NCBI GenBank assembly: GCA_023382675.1
Contig: JAHDWN010000006.1
Span: forward strand, 124,001 to 188,000
Length of the DNA stretch: 64,000 nt
From: Anaerolineae bacterium
Lineage (GTDB): Bacteria > Chloroflexota > Anaerolineae > Aggregatilineales > Phototrophicaceae
Reading direction: 5' to 3'
The notes under the pieces were generated by a model. The model saw nothing but the letters and a program-made list of their open reading frames with translations, was not told where the DNA came from and searched no databases. Both the position numbers and the translations under genes were made by a program. Numbering within the stretch: the stretch's first letter is position 1; each line of letters begins with the position of its first letter. This document shows, piece after piece, positions 54,396 through 62,330 of this stretch.

Positions 54396-54820
54396 AGCAT
54401 CTCCAAAGACACGTGTACATAGACGCAGCGTCAAACGGACGTGCGGCAAAACGGACATCCAATAACAAAAACGGGAAATATGATACACGTTGTTGCTTGC
54501 ACCTTAACACGGCAACCCCAATTTCTAAGCCCCTAATTATGCGGGGTTGTTGGCTCAATAATTAAGGAATCATTGTGAAATGCGGCGAAATCAACGATAA
54601 GAAGGGAAAGAATGGCGAACATTGGGGGCGCAGCCGCGGTGCCCACACTGTTCGTGAGCCGCACAACTAGAGAATTACACTTTTGTGATGTCAGGTCGGG
54701 AGCAGCGCTGTGCGGAGAACCGAGGCGATTTTGAGGGAAGATTTATGAATGTAAGCTTAGAAATTCACCCTCTTTGCCCCTCCCCAATCCGCTCCATATG
54801 ACATCCGTCACCTGGAATTC
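54396..54820. other. Gene-free stretch between the ATPase and ccm genes
   Basis: About 425 bases without a credible gene. It has the promoter side of the ATPase on the left, AT-rich words near 54530-54570, and an unremarkable middle. I found no RNA gene; a stretch near 54690 that recalls SRP RNA was checked and rejected. Confidence 0.5.
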
Positions 54821-54891
54821 TTGACGTAGATCAATGTCAGACTTGCCCGCGGACTGATAACCTGTGCATAATCTGCTTGACCGCAGATCAA
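54821..54891 (+). promoter_or_regulatory. FNR/FixK-type box and promoter of the ccm operon
   Basis: TTGACGTAGATCAA at 54821-54834 is the reverse complement of TTGATCTACGTCAA, a canonical FNR/FixK box. CATAAT at 54867-54872 is the likely -10 with no good -35, as expected for an activated promoter. A second near-box with a five-base gap, TTGAC-CGCAG-ATCAA, lies at 54877-54891, near the expected transcription start. Confidence 0.7.
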
Positions 54892-54910
54892 GAAACAGCG
54901 GGGGGAAAAC

Positions 54911-55432
54911 ATGGCTGAAATCACCTGGGAAAAGCGGCAGGTCAGTTCTGAACGCCGGGGCGTTAGCCCGGACCGATGGAAGTTCTTCGTCGGTGGTGGC
55001 TTAATGCTGTTGGCGGTCGTCTATTTGATCGTGGCGGGGACGGGCGCAGGCGCGCGTTACTTCATCACGATTGATGAACTGCTGACCAATCCCGAATATG
55101 TCGGGCAGACAGTGCGCATCACCGGCGCTGTCGATGGTGACACGATTGTCTACGACGCACAGAATCTTGTCATCGACTTCACCATCGCCAACATGCCCGA
55201 TGCCTTCGATGACCTGGCGCTCGCACTGCATAATGCGGTTAACGATCCAACCGCCAGCCGCCTGAGTGTTCACGTCGAAAACCAGGTCAAGCCCGATTTG
55301 CTTCAACACGAAGCCCAGGCCATCCTGACCGGCACGCTGGGTACGGATGGTGTCTTCCGCGCGACCGAGCTTCTGCTCAAGTGCCCAAGCCGCTACGAAG
55401 AAAGCGTCCCGGCACAGGCAGAGGGGGTCTGA
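54911..55432 (+). CDS. ccmE: CcmE-type haem chaperone with CxxxY motif
   Basis: 173 residues. One N-terminal transmembrane helix (residues 27-44) is followed by an OB-fold: YFITIDELLTNPEYVGQTVRITGAV, then the strand GTLGTDGVFRATELLLKC. The haem-attaching residue is usually His in HxxxY; here it is Cys158 with Tyr162 (CPSRY). Such CxxxY forms are known from Desulfovibrio and archaea. It takes haem from the CcmABCD side and passes it to CcmF. GGGGGAAA precedes the ATG. First gene of the ccm operon. Confidence 0.9.
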   Translation: MAEITWEKRQVSSERRGVSPDRWKFFVGGGLMLLAVVYLIVAGTGAGARYFITIDELLTNPEYVGQTVRITGAVDGDTIVYDAQNLVIDFTIANMPDAFDDLALALHNAVNDPTASRLSVHVENQVKPDLLQHEAQAILTGTLGTDGVFRATELLLKCPSRYEESVPAQAEGV

Positions 55433-55437
55433 GATCC

Positions 55438-57516
55438 ATGCTGGCCGAAATTGGCGTTTCAACAACCTTTCTTGCCTTCGTCGCCGCGCTCTACGCGCTG
55501 GTGATGTCGCTCTGGGGCGCACGCACACGCTCTGAGGGCAAGGTCCTGAGCGCTCGCAATGCAGTCTTCGTCGCCTTCGTGCTGCTGTTGGCCGCCTGCG
55601 TAGTGCTCGTGATCGCCCTGGTGCGCGAGGATTATCAGATCAGCTACGTCTGGTCGGTGAGCAACCCGTCAATGCCGTTGTTCTTCCGCATCACAGCGCT
55701 CTGGGGTTCGCAGGCCGGTTCGCTGCTGTTCTGGTCGCTCCTGCTGGCGGCCTTCGCTGCCGGTGCGGTCTGGCTCAACTGGCACAACAACCGGCGTCTG
55801 ATGCCCTACGTGATCGCGTACAGCATGGCGACGCTGGCCTTCTTTCTGTTCCTATCTATCTTTATTGAGAATCCCTTCAACCGTTACTGGTTCGTGGGCC
55901 AAGAGACACTGGAGACGGCGCTCATTCCTGCGGGCGGCGTCGCGCCGAGCGACGCGCTCCTGCGAGACAGCGCCAATGGGCTGAATCCCCTGCTGCGTCA
56001 CTTCGGCATGGCGATTCACCCGCCGATGCTCTACCTGGGCTTCGTCGGTTTCCTGGTGCCGTTCGCCTTCGCCATGGCGGCGCTGGCCTCCGGCGACCTG
56101 TCGACCAACTGGATTCGCGCGTCGCGCCGCTGGGCGCTGGCCGCGTGGCTGTTCCTCAGTCTGGGCTTGATCCTGGGTGGGCGCTGGGCCTACGACGTAC
56201 TCGGTTGGGGTGGCTATTGGGGCTGGGACCCGGTCGAAAATGCGGCCTTCCTGCCCTGGTTGATCGGCACCGCCTTTTTGCACAGCGTCATGATCCAGGA
56301 AAAGCGCGGGATGCTGAAAACGTGGAACATGTTCCTCGTCATCGGCACCTTCTCCGCGGTGATCTTCGGCACGTTCGCCACGCGCAGCGGCCTTGTCGAG
56401 AGCGTCCACAGCTTCGCCCGCAGCGAAATCGGCTTCCCGATGTTCGCCTTCTGGTTCGGCATGACGATCATCTCGGTCTGGCTGATTTTGTGGCGGCGCA
56501 GTCGTGGCGAACTCCGCGACGAACACGCCTTCGCCAACATCTTCAGCCGCGAGTCGCTGTTCGTGCTCAATAACCTGGTGTTTGTCGCATTGTTCATCGC
56601 CATCTTCTGGGGCAGCTTCGGTTCGCCGATTGTCTCCGAGTTGTTCCTGAACGCGAATATCACCCTGGGCACGGAGTACTTCCAGCTCGTCACACCGCCG
56701 CTGTTCGCCGCACTCTTCATCTTGATGGGCATCGCGCCGCTGTCCGCGTGGGGCGCAACCTCGCTGCGGCGACTGGGAAGATCAGCCTTGGTGCCACTCG
56801 TTCTGGCACTCGCGTCGTTGATCGTGTTCGTTTTGATGGGCATGACCATGCCTGTGGCGCTGATCGGCTATGGCATTGTGGTCTTCGCTGGCTGGGTCGC
56901 CATCTACGAGACCTACCGCGCGCTGATGGCGCGGGTTCGCCAGCAAGGTGAGAACCCCATCCAGGCGTTCTTTGCCCTGCTCCGGCGCAACCCGCGCCGC
57001 TACGGTGGCTATCTGATCCACCTGGGCGTGACGGTGATTGGCATCGGCGTGCTCGGCAGTACGCTGTTCCAGCAGGAAACACAGCAAACACTGCGAGTCG
57101 GCCAATCGATGGAGATCGCGGGCTACACGGTGCGCTATGACGGCTTCGCCGCCGGCCAGATCTCCGAGGACGGGCGCGTGATGGACATCGCGACGCTGAC
57201 GGTACTGCGTGACGGCCAGGAGCTGCAAACGCTGCGCCCGCGGCGGGATTTCTTCCCGAACGTCCAGGATATGAACACGATGACCATCGCTGCTTCGCGC
57301 AGCACGCTGCAGGACGATGTTTACACGTTGCTCGTGGACTGGGAGATGACGCCAACCGAGGAGGCGGCGACATTCAAGGTCTACGTCAATCCGCTCGTCA
57401 ATCTCATCTGGTGGGGTGGCTTCGTGCTGATCGCCGGTACGCTGGCGGCAACGTGGAGCGGTGATACCCTGCCCGCGCGCAGTCGCAAGAGTTTGATGGT
57501 GGGAGCGACCGCATGA
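55438..57516 (+). CDS. ccmF: Cytochrome c maturation haem lyase subunit CcmF
   Basis: 692 residues with about fifteen transmembrane helices. The WWD-type haem motif is GWGGYWGWDPVENAAFLPWL near residue 256, preceded by MLYLGFVG. It joins haem to apocytochrome c on the outer side with CcmH. The start ATG at 55438 lies 5 bases after the ccmE stop. A C-terminal periplasmic loop with the usual motif FFPNVQDMNTMTIAASRSTLQDDVY is present. Confidence 0.94.
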   Translation: MLAEIGVSTTFLAFVAALYALVMSLWGARTRSEGKVLSARNAVFVAFVLLLAACVVLVIALVREDYQISYVWSVSNPSMPLFFRITALWGSQAGSLLFWSLLLAAFAAGAVWLNWHNNRRLMPYVIAYSMATLAFFLFLSIFIENPFNRYWFVGQETLETALIPAGGVAPSDALLRDSANGLNPLLRHFGMAIHPPMLYLGFVGFLVPFAFAMAALASGDLSTNWIRASRRWALAAWLFLSLGLILGGRWAYDVLGWGGYWGWDPVENAAFLPWLIGTAFLHSVMIQEKRGMLKTWNMFLVIGTFSAVIFGTFATRSGLVESVHSFARSEIGFPMFAFWFGMTIISVWLILWRRSRGELRDEHAFANIFSRESLFVLNNLVFVALFIAIFWGSFGSPIVSELFLNANITLGTEYFQLVTPPLFAALFILMGIAPLSAWGATSLRRLGRSALVPLVLALASLIVFVLMGMTMPVALIGYGIVVFAGWVAIYETYRALMARVRQQGENPIQAFFALLRRNPRRYGGYLIHLGVTVIGIGVLGSTLFQQETQQTLRVGQSMEIAGYTVRYDGFAAGQISEDGRVMDIATLTVLRDGQELQTLRPRRDFFPNVQDMNTMTIAASRSTLQDDVYTLLVDWEMTPTEEAATFKVYVNPLVNLIWWGGFVLIAGTLAATWSGDTLPARSRKSLMVGATA

Positions 57517-57586
57517 GTATGCACAATCGTCAGATACAGGTCTTCTCTCCCCCCCTGTACCTGTTGAGACGCTTGTGTCCGTCGGT

Positions 57587-57609
57587 GGGGGTGCGGGCAA
57601 CCGCCCCCC
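57587..57609 (+). other. Stable hairpin between ccmF and ccmH
   Basis: GGGGG-T-GCGG, a GCAA (GNRA) loop, then CCGC-C-CCCC, a stem with one mismatch, in the 119 bases between ccmF and the likely ccmH start. It has no T-run. It could slow or protect the transcript, or lower ccmH expression. Confidence 0.55.
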
Positions 57610-57635
57610 TGCCGCGGAAAAGCGTCAGCCGGGAG

Positions 57636-58133
57636 ATGATCATTCGTAGTTTGTGGGTTCTGCTCGCCGTCGCCTTTGTCCTCGCGACACCGGCGTCGGC
57701 GCAGGACTCGACTATCACCGACGACCAGGTCAACGCCGTCGCTTCGGAAATGTACTGCCCTGTCTGCGAAAACATCCCGCTGGATGCGTGTGCGACGCAG
57801 GCCTGCGCCGACTGGCGACAGGAAATCCGCGACATGCTCGGCGAGGGTTATACCTCCGACGAGGTCAAGGCGGACTTTGTCCGTCGCTTTGGCGACCGCG
57901 TCGTCGGCACGCCGCTCGACCCGACCTTACGCGCGCTCTCTGTCGTGACGCCCTATGTGTTGGCTGGGCTGGCACTGATTGCCGCCGTGTGGACAGTTCT
58001 GCGCTGGCGCATGGGTGTGAAATCAAGCGCAGCCGGCGTGCCGGAGTTCAACGCACCACCAACGCCGGAAACCGAAAGCGACAGCCTGCGCGCTCGCCTT
58101 GAACGTGATGTAGCCGGAGGCACTGGACTATGA
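57636..58133 (+). CDS. ccmH: CcmH/CycL-type thioredoxin-fold-associated subunit
   Basis: About 165 residues: a signal peptide (WVLLAVAFVLATPASAQ), then the redox motif in MYCPVCENIPLDAC near residue 41, the ACADWRQEIRDMLGEGYTSDEV helices and a C-terminal transmembrane helix (VLAGLALIAAVWTVL). It reduces the CxxCH site of apocytochrome c for haem ligation. The frame opens earlier, with an ATG at 57513 that overlaps ccmF by 4 bases, but that extension lacks signal character and includes the hairpin. Confidence 0.85.
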   Translation: MIIRSLWVLLAVAFVLATPASAQDSTITDDQVNAVASEMYCPVCENIPLDACATQACADWRQEIRDMLGEGYTSDEVKADFVRRFGDRVVGTPLDPTLRALSVVTPYVLAGLALIAAVWTVLRWRMGVKSSAAGVPEFNAPPTPETESDSLRARLERDVAGGTGL

Positions 58134-58738
58134 GTACCGCCGAAAACCTCGACAAACTGAACACCATCGACGAAACGTCACAGTCGAACGCAACCGAGGA
58201 AATGACACAACCTCAGAAGCGCGGCATGAGCTTTGGCTCGATCTTCCTGATTGCCGCCATCGTGCTGGTCGGCGTCGTCATCGCCGTGCAGCTTGCGCGG
58301 CAGAGCGCCGGTCAACCGACGAGCGGCGTCGCGCCGGACTTCTCGCTGACGACGTTTGACGGGCAAGAGCTGCGGCTCTCCGATTTGCGGGGCAAAGTCG
58401 TGTTCATCAATTTCTGGGCGAGCTGGTGCGGCCCCTGCCGCGACGAAGCGCCGGAACTGCGCGCCGCCTGGGAACAATATCAAGTACGCGACGATGTGAT
58501 CTTCATTGGCATCGCTTATGCTGACCGGGACGAGCGCTCGCTCGAATTCCTCGACGAGTTCGGGATAACCTACCCGAACGGTCCTGACCTGGGCACGCGC
58601 ATCTCCGATATGTATGCCATTCGCGGCGTGCCGGAGAGCTTCGTCATCGGCAAGGATGGCAAGATCGTCGAGTTCATCTATGCCGGCGTGACTCAGGCGC
58701 GTCTCAACCAGATCATCAATCCGCTGCTGGAAGGTTAG
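58130..58738 (+). CDS. TlpA/ResA/CcmG-type thioredoxin-like protein
   Basis: 202 residues with one N-terminal transmembrane helix (about 36-56) and a thioredoxin fold outside. The active site is [19 protein letters not shown] near residue 100, followed by the cis-Pro loop region GVPESF near 166. It keeps CcmH or apocytochrome reduced. It overlaps ccmH by 4 bases (ATGA). Confidence 0.93.
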   Translation: MSTAENLDKLNTIDETSQSNATEEMTQPQKRGMSFGSIFLIAAIVLVGVVIAVQLARQSAGQPTSGVAPDFSLTTFDGQELRLSDLRGKVVFINFWASWCGPCRDEAPELRAAWEQYQVRDDVIFIGIAYADRDERSLEFLDEFGITYPNGPDLGTRISDMYAIRGVPESFVIGKDGKIVEFIYAGVTQARLNQIINPLLEG

Positions 58739-58739
58739 C

Positions 58740-59126
58740 ATGAGCACGACAGGCATTCTCGTTTCGTTGATTATTCTCGTCGCCGCCGTTGTCTGGATCG
58801 CTCTGCCGCTGCGGCGTGCGCGCAACCTGCCGTCCGCGACGCTGACGCCACAGGAACAACTGGTCGCGGTGTACGAGCGCGTCGTCGCCCGCATCCGCGA
58901 CCTAGATGAAGACTACGCCAGCGGCAAGCTGCTCGAAGAAGACTACACGAGCGAACGCACGGTGCTGGCCGAGCGCGGCGTTCAGATATTGCAGACGTTG
59001 GAAGCGGATAAGCCAGCGGCTTCGTCCGGCGGCGCCAAGGCGGACATCGACACCGAACTTGACAAGGCCATTGAAGCGGCCATCCGCCGCGCGGCGCACG
59101 CACGTGGGACAAAAGCGGCGACCTGA
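58740..59126 (+). CDS. CcmI N-terminal-like protein
   Basis: 128 residues: one N-terminal helix (GILVSLIILVAAVVWIAL), then a helical part with ARIRDLDEDYASGKLLEEDYTSERTVL, the typical leucine-zipper-like region of CcmI, without a TPR part. It probably helps CcmF/H assemble. It starts one base after the previous stop. Confidence 0.72.
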   Translation: MSTTGILVSLIILVAAVVWIALPLRRARNLPSATLTPQEQLVAVYERVVARIRDLDEDYASGKLLEEDYTSERTVLAERGVQILQTLEADKPAASSGGAKADIDTELDKAIEAAIRRAAHARGTKAAT

Positions 59127-59273
59127 TAGAGTCGAATAAATCAATCGGCGTGTGTCATCTATTCAACCACAGCGTGGACAGACATGACCGCGCCGGATCT
59201 CGGACAGCGCTGCGCCGCGCTGCAAATTTGGGGGGAAGCGGCGCAAATAATCAGAAATGAGGAGATTTTTCTG

Positions 59274-60038
59274 ATGGCTACGATTAATCGGACGCTGCCG
59301 CTGGCGGGCGGAGAGCAGACTGTCAGGCCGAGCAGCACCAGGACGATGATCCTGCGTGTGCTGACCGTGCTGGCACTGATCGGGCTGGCAATCACACTCT
59401 ACATGTCGCTCGTGTGGGTGGGCGCAGATGCCACACAGGGCGACGTGCAGCGCATTTTCTACACCCACGTCGCGACCTTCTCCGGCGCGGCAGTGGCCTT
59501 CTCGGCGACGGTCATCGGCGGTATCCTCTACCTGCGCACACGCAACCCGAAGTGGGATACGCTGGCGCTGGCGGGCGTCGAAGTCGGCTTCACCCTGTCG
59601 CTGATCACGACCGTGACCGGCTCGATCTGGTCGCGCCCGACCTGGAACACCTGGTGGACGTGGGACCCGCGCCTGACCTCGATCACGATCATGGTGCTGA
59701 CCTACGCGGCGTACCTGATGCTGCGCTCGGCGATTGAGAGCGGCGAGAAGCGGCGCGCGATTGCGTCGGTCTACGGCATCCTGGCAATGGGCACGGTCAT
59801 CTTCACCTTCATGGTCATCCGCATCCGCCCGGACACGATCCACCCCGCAGTCATCGGCACGGAGTCGGCCAGCGCGCAGGGCGGTTTCGCCATGAGCGAC
59901 TCGATGCGCACGACCCTGGCGGTGGCGAGCATGGTCTGGTCGGTGCTGCTGGCCCCGACGCTGATGTGGTGGCGCATCCGCCTGGAAAACCTGAAGGATT
60001 ACGCCGAACGCTTGCGTGTTCAAACCTACGAAAGCTGA
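59274..60038 (+). CDS. ccmC: Haem exporter subunit CcmC
   Basis: 254 residues with six transmembrane helices. The WWD motif is WTWDPRLTSITIMVLTY near residue 126. The two axial His are in FYTHVATF and DTIHPAVIG. It loads haem onto CcmE in the membrane. The ATG at 59274 has GAGGAG nine bases upstream. A 147-base gap separates it from the CcmI-like gene. Confidence 0.92.
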   Translation: MATINRTLPLAGGEQTVRPSSTRTMILRVLTVLALIGLAITLYMSLVWVGADATQGDVQRIFYTHVATFSGAAVAFSATVIGGILYLRTRNPKWDTLALAGVEVGFTLSLITTVTGSIWSRPTWNTWWTWDPRLTSITIMVLTYAAYLMLRSAIESGEKRRAIASVYGILAMGTVIFTFMVIRIRPDTIHPAVIGTESASAQGGFAMSDSMRTTLAVASMVWSVLLAPTLMWWRIRLENLKDYAERLRVQTYES

Positions 60039-60133
60039 TTCACAAGCCATTAACCCAAAGCCTTTAGCCATTAGTTCCGAACTAGAAGCGGCCCGGCTAA
60101 AGGCTAAGAGCTGCCTAAAACAGGGACTCAACC

Positions 60134-60274
60134 ATGCCTGATACAACTTCTTATCTGATTCTCGGCCTCGTGGCCTTCACCGTCATCTTTGGCGGCTTCG
60201 TGCTCAGCCTGCTGGTACGCTTCAACAGCGCGCGCAAGGACATCACCAGCCTTGAGACGCTGGCGAAAGAATAG
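60134..60274 (+). CDS. ccmD: CcmD-like small membrane protein
   Basis: 46 residues: MPDTTSYLILGLVAFTVIFGG, one transmembrane helix, then a basic and polar tail (VRFNSARKDITSLETLAKE). Size, single helix, cationic flank and position just after ccmC fit CcmD, which helps release haem-loaded CcmE. Sequence conservation in CcmD is low, so the call leans on context. No classic ribosome site is seen before the ATG. Confidence 0.68.
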   Translation: MPDTTSYLILGLVAFTVIFGGFVLSLLVRFNSARKDITSLETLAKE

Positions 60275-60323
60275 CCACTGACAGTTGAGGGACACTGGGC
60301 AGGCAAAGAACGCAGTACAGGAA

Positions 60324-61130
60324 ATGACACCAGCAGCAGCGACACGCACACGCCCGGCCTGGGTCAGCCTCGCGCTCCCGGCACAGCACGGCGGCTGGGG
60401 CTTCTGGTTCGAACCGGCGCTGGCAGGCTTGATCGCCGCGCCGTCGGCGGCAGGGCTGTGGCTGGCGCTGGCCGGTCTGGGCGCGCTTTTGCTGCATCAC
60501 CCGCTGATGGTGGCGTATAAAGACCTGCGCCGGGGGCGGACGTTCGCCCGAACGCGGACGGCCATGCTGCTCGCGGGCATCTATGCGCTGATCATGCTGG
60601 CTGCCTTCTGGATAGCCTACACACAGGCGGGCGAGGTTTTCTTGCCCGCCCTGCTGATCGCCCTGCCCTTCGCGCTGGTCTACTTCTGGCACGACCTGCG
60701 CAACGATGCGCGCTCGGTCGTTGCCGAAGTCTGCGGCGTCATCGCCTTCGCCGCCCTCGCCCCGGCCTGCGGGCTGGCGGCTGGCTGGTCAGCACTCCCG
60801 GCGCTGGTGCTCTGGGCGCTGATCATCGTGCGTGCGATCACATCGATCCTCTATATTCGTGAGCGGCTGCGGCTGGAAAAAGGCAAGACGGCCAATCGCG
60901 CGCTCGTGCATGGCGCACACGTCGTCGGCCTGCTGGTCATTGCCGGGCTGGCGGCGGCGGGCATTGCGCCGTGGCTGCCGTTGATCGCCGGCGCGCTGCT
61001 GGCGGTGCGTGCGCTCCTCGGCCTCTCGGAGCGGCGGCGGAGTGTGCCGCCCAAGATCCTCGGCTTTCGCGAAATCGCCTATGGCACTATTTTCGCCCTG
61101 CTGACCGGCATCGGCTACCGGATGATGTGA
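60324..61130 (+). CDS. YwiC-like membrane protein
   Basis: 268 residues with eight or so helices. The N-terminal LALPAQHGGWGFWFEPALAGL is the hallmark of the YwiC-like family, whose function is not established. The ATG at 60324 follows AGGAA closely; the frame also opens at a TTG at 60285. It is the next gene after ccmD and probably belongs to the ccm transcript. Confidence 0.85.
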   Translation: MTPAAATRTRPAWVSLALPAQHGGWGFWFEPALAGLIAAPSAAGLWLALAGLGALLLHHPLMVAYKDLRRGRTFARTRTAMLLAGIYALIMLAAFWIAYTQAGEVFLPALLIALPFALVYFWHDLRNDARSVVAEVCGVIAFAALAPACGLAAGWSALPALVLWALIIVRAITSILYIRERLRLEKGKTANRALVHGAHVVGLLVIAGLAAAGIAPWLPLIAGALLAVRALLGLSERRRSVPPKILGFREIAYGTIFALLTGIGYRMM

Positions 61131-61141
61131 GGGCGGCTGTT

Positions 61142-61165
61142 GGCTGTCGGCGGTCGGCTATCGGC
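61142..61165 (+). repeat. 24-base repeat (family D), copy 3
   Basis: Eleven bases after the YwiC-like stop, with one difference from 49251-49274. Surrounding bases also repeat the words GGCTGT and CGGTC. Confidence 0.7.
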
Positions 61166-61205
61166 CTTCACCTTTAGATTGACAGCGACGGGCCAGAAGC
61201 TCCAG

Positions 61206-61239
61206 GCTAATTCGCTAATCTGCTAGCCCGCTAATTTGC
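61206..61239 (-). repeat. Period-8 repeat with stop codons (family C), copy 2
   Basis: The inverted copy of 35138-35171, with one difference in 34 bases. On the plus strand TAA, TAA, TAG and TAA come every 8 bases, so all frames are closed after the YwiC-like gene; the minus strand has TTAG with the same period. Confidence 0.75.
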
Positions 61240-61337
61240 TCCGTACAAAATCCCCCCAAGTCTGGGTGTGCCCACAGACCCTGCCCACAGGTTACGATCT
61301 GTATAACGATATCTTTGATCGTGATCGGCGAACGCAG

Positions 61338-61568
61338 ATGAAGCGCACGAATCAAGAGGTCGCACAGGAAATATACGCCGGGCTGCTTTCCGCAGACAGG
61401 CTCGACCGCATCCTCGCCATCCACATTCTGGGTGACTGTGGCGATGAGGACGCGCTCCAGGTCCTGCGGGCACATCGCGCGCAGTTATGCGCAGAAGCAG
61501 AAGCCGTGCAGCAGGCGATTGCGCAGCTAGAACAGCGGCTGACGACTCGGCAGCCTGTCGAAACCTGA
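61338..61568 (+). CDS. Small hypothetical helical protein
   Basis: 76 residues starting MKRTNQEVAQEIYAGL. A single HEAT-like helix pair (DRILAIHILGDCGDEDALQVL) is followed by a heptad-like C-terminal helix (EAEAVQQAIAQLEQRL), suggesting a coiled coil. No known family. It ends 15 bases before the convergent SIS gene. Confidence 0.6.
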   Translation: MKRTNQEVAQEIYAGLLSADRLDRILAIHILGDCGDEDALQVLRAHRAQLCAEAEAVQQAIAQLEQRLTTRQPVET

Positions 61569-61583
61569 CCGCGCCATGAGCGC

Positions 61584-62204
61584 CTATTCTTCGGCGGGCT
61601 TGAGGTTGCGCGCTAGTTCTTGCGCCCCGCCGAGCGGGTGCGTCTGCTGCATCTGCGCCAGATCGAACCCGCGCAGCCGCTTTGCCATCAACGTCAGCGC
61701 ATCGCCGAACGCCCCGTGCGCCAGCGTGCTCCCGAACGGCAGCAGCCCTTCGCCCTCGCCTTCCTTATCGACCGGCAGCTCGATCACCAGATGGCTGAGC
61801 TGCGCCAGTTCCGACTCCGGCTCGGCGGTGACGCAGAGGATGCCAGCACCGCGATCCCGGCAGATGCGCGCGAATTGATTGATGTCTGCGCTCTTACCCG
61901 CCTTCGAGAAGACGATCAGCACGTCACCGGGCGCGGCCAGAGCCGCCTCGCCGTGCAAGGCATCGCTCGGCGTGATGTGAAAGGCCGCCATGCCGCAGGT
62001 CGCGAGCAGATGCGCCAGCCGCTTCGCCATCGCGCCGGACGTGCCCGCGCCGGTCACATAAATACGCCCTGAACAGCCTGCCACCATATGCACGGCACGC
62101 ACGAACTGCTCGTCGAGATACTCGGCGACATTCGCGACCGCCGCGCCCTCGGCATGAATCAATGCACGCGCTTGCGTCAGAAGACTGTCATCACTGATTA
62201 TCAC
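61584..62204 (-). CDS. SIS-domain sugar-phosphate isomerase (KpsF/GutQ- or PHI-like)
   Basis: 206 residues from a GTG at 62204 with GGAGG six bases upstream. The SIS core is IYVTGAGTSGAMAKRLAHLLATCGM, then SDALHGEAALAAPGDVLIVFSKAGKSADI, and a late THPLGGAQEL resembling the HPGG motif of arabinose-5-phosphate isomerases. There are no CBS domains. It could isomerise a keto/aldo sugar phosphate; exact substrate is unknown. Confidence 0.82.
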   Translation of the reverse strand: MIISDDSLLTQARALIHAEGAAVANVAEYLDEQFVRAVHMVAGCSGRIYVTGAGTSGAMAKRLAHLLATCGMAAFHITPSDALHGEAALAAPGDVLIVFSKAGKSADINQFARICRDRGAGILCVTAEPESELAQLSHLVIELPVDKEGEGEGLLPFGSTLAHGAFGDALTLMAKRLRGFDLAQMQQTHPLGGAQELARNLKPAEE

Positions 62205-62330
62205 CGTTTGCCTCCACGTCAACTGCGACACATCCTCAATCTCATTGTAACGAGCAGTAACAGTCTCAGCGTACCAAGAAGTGATAACTGACACTGTGAA
62301 GGGTGACATTTGGGCAATTAACGTATCCGA

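Noticed and set aside
54680-54720. SRP RNA-like words (GTCAGGTC and GGGAGCAGC)
   Set aside because: The GGAA tetraloop part that defines the SRP core is missing between the words, and the flanks do not pair.
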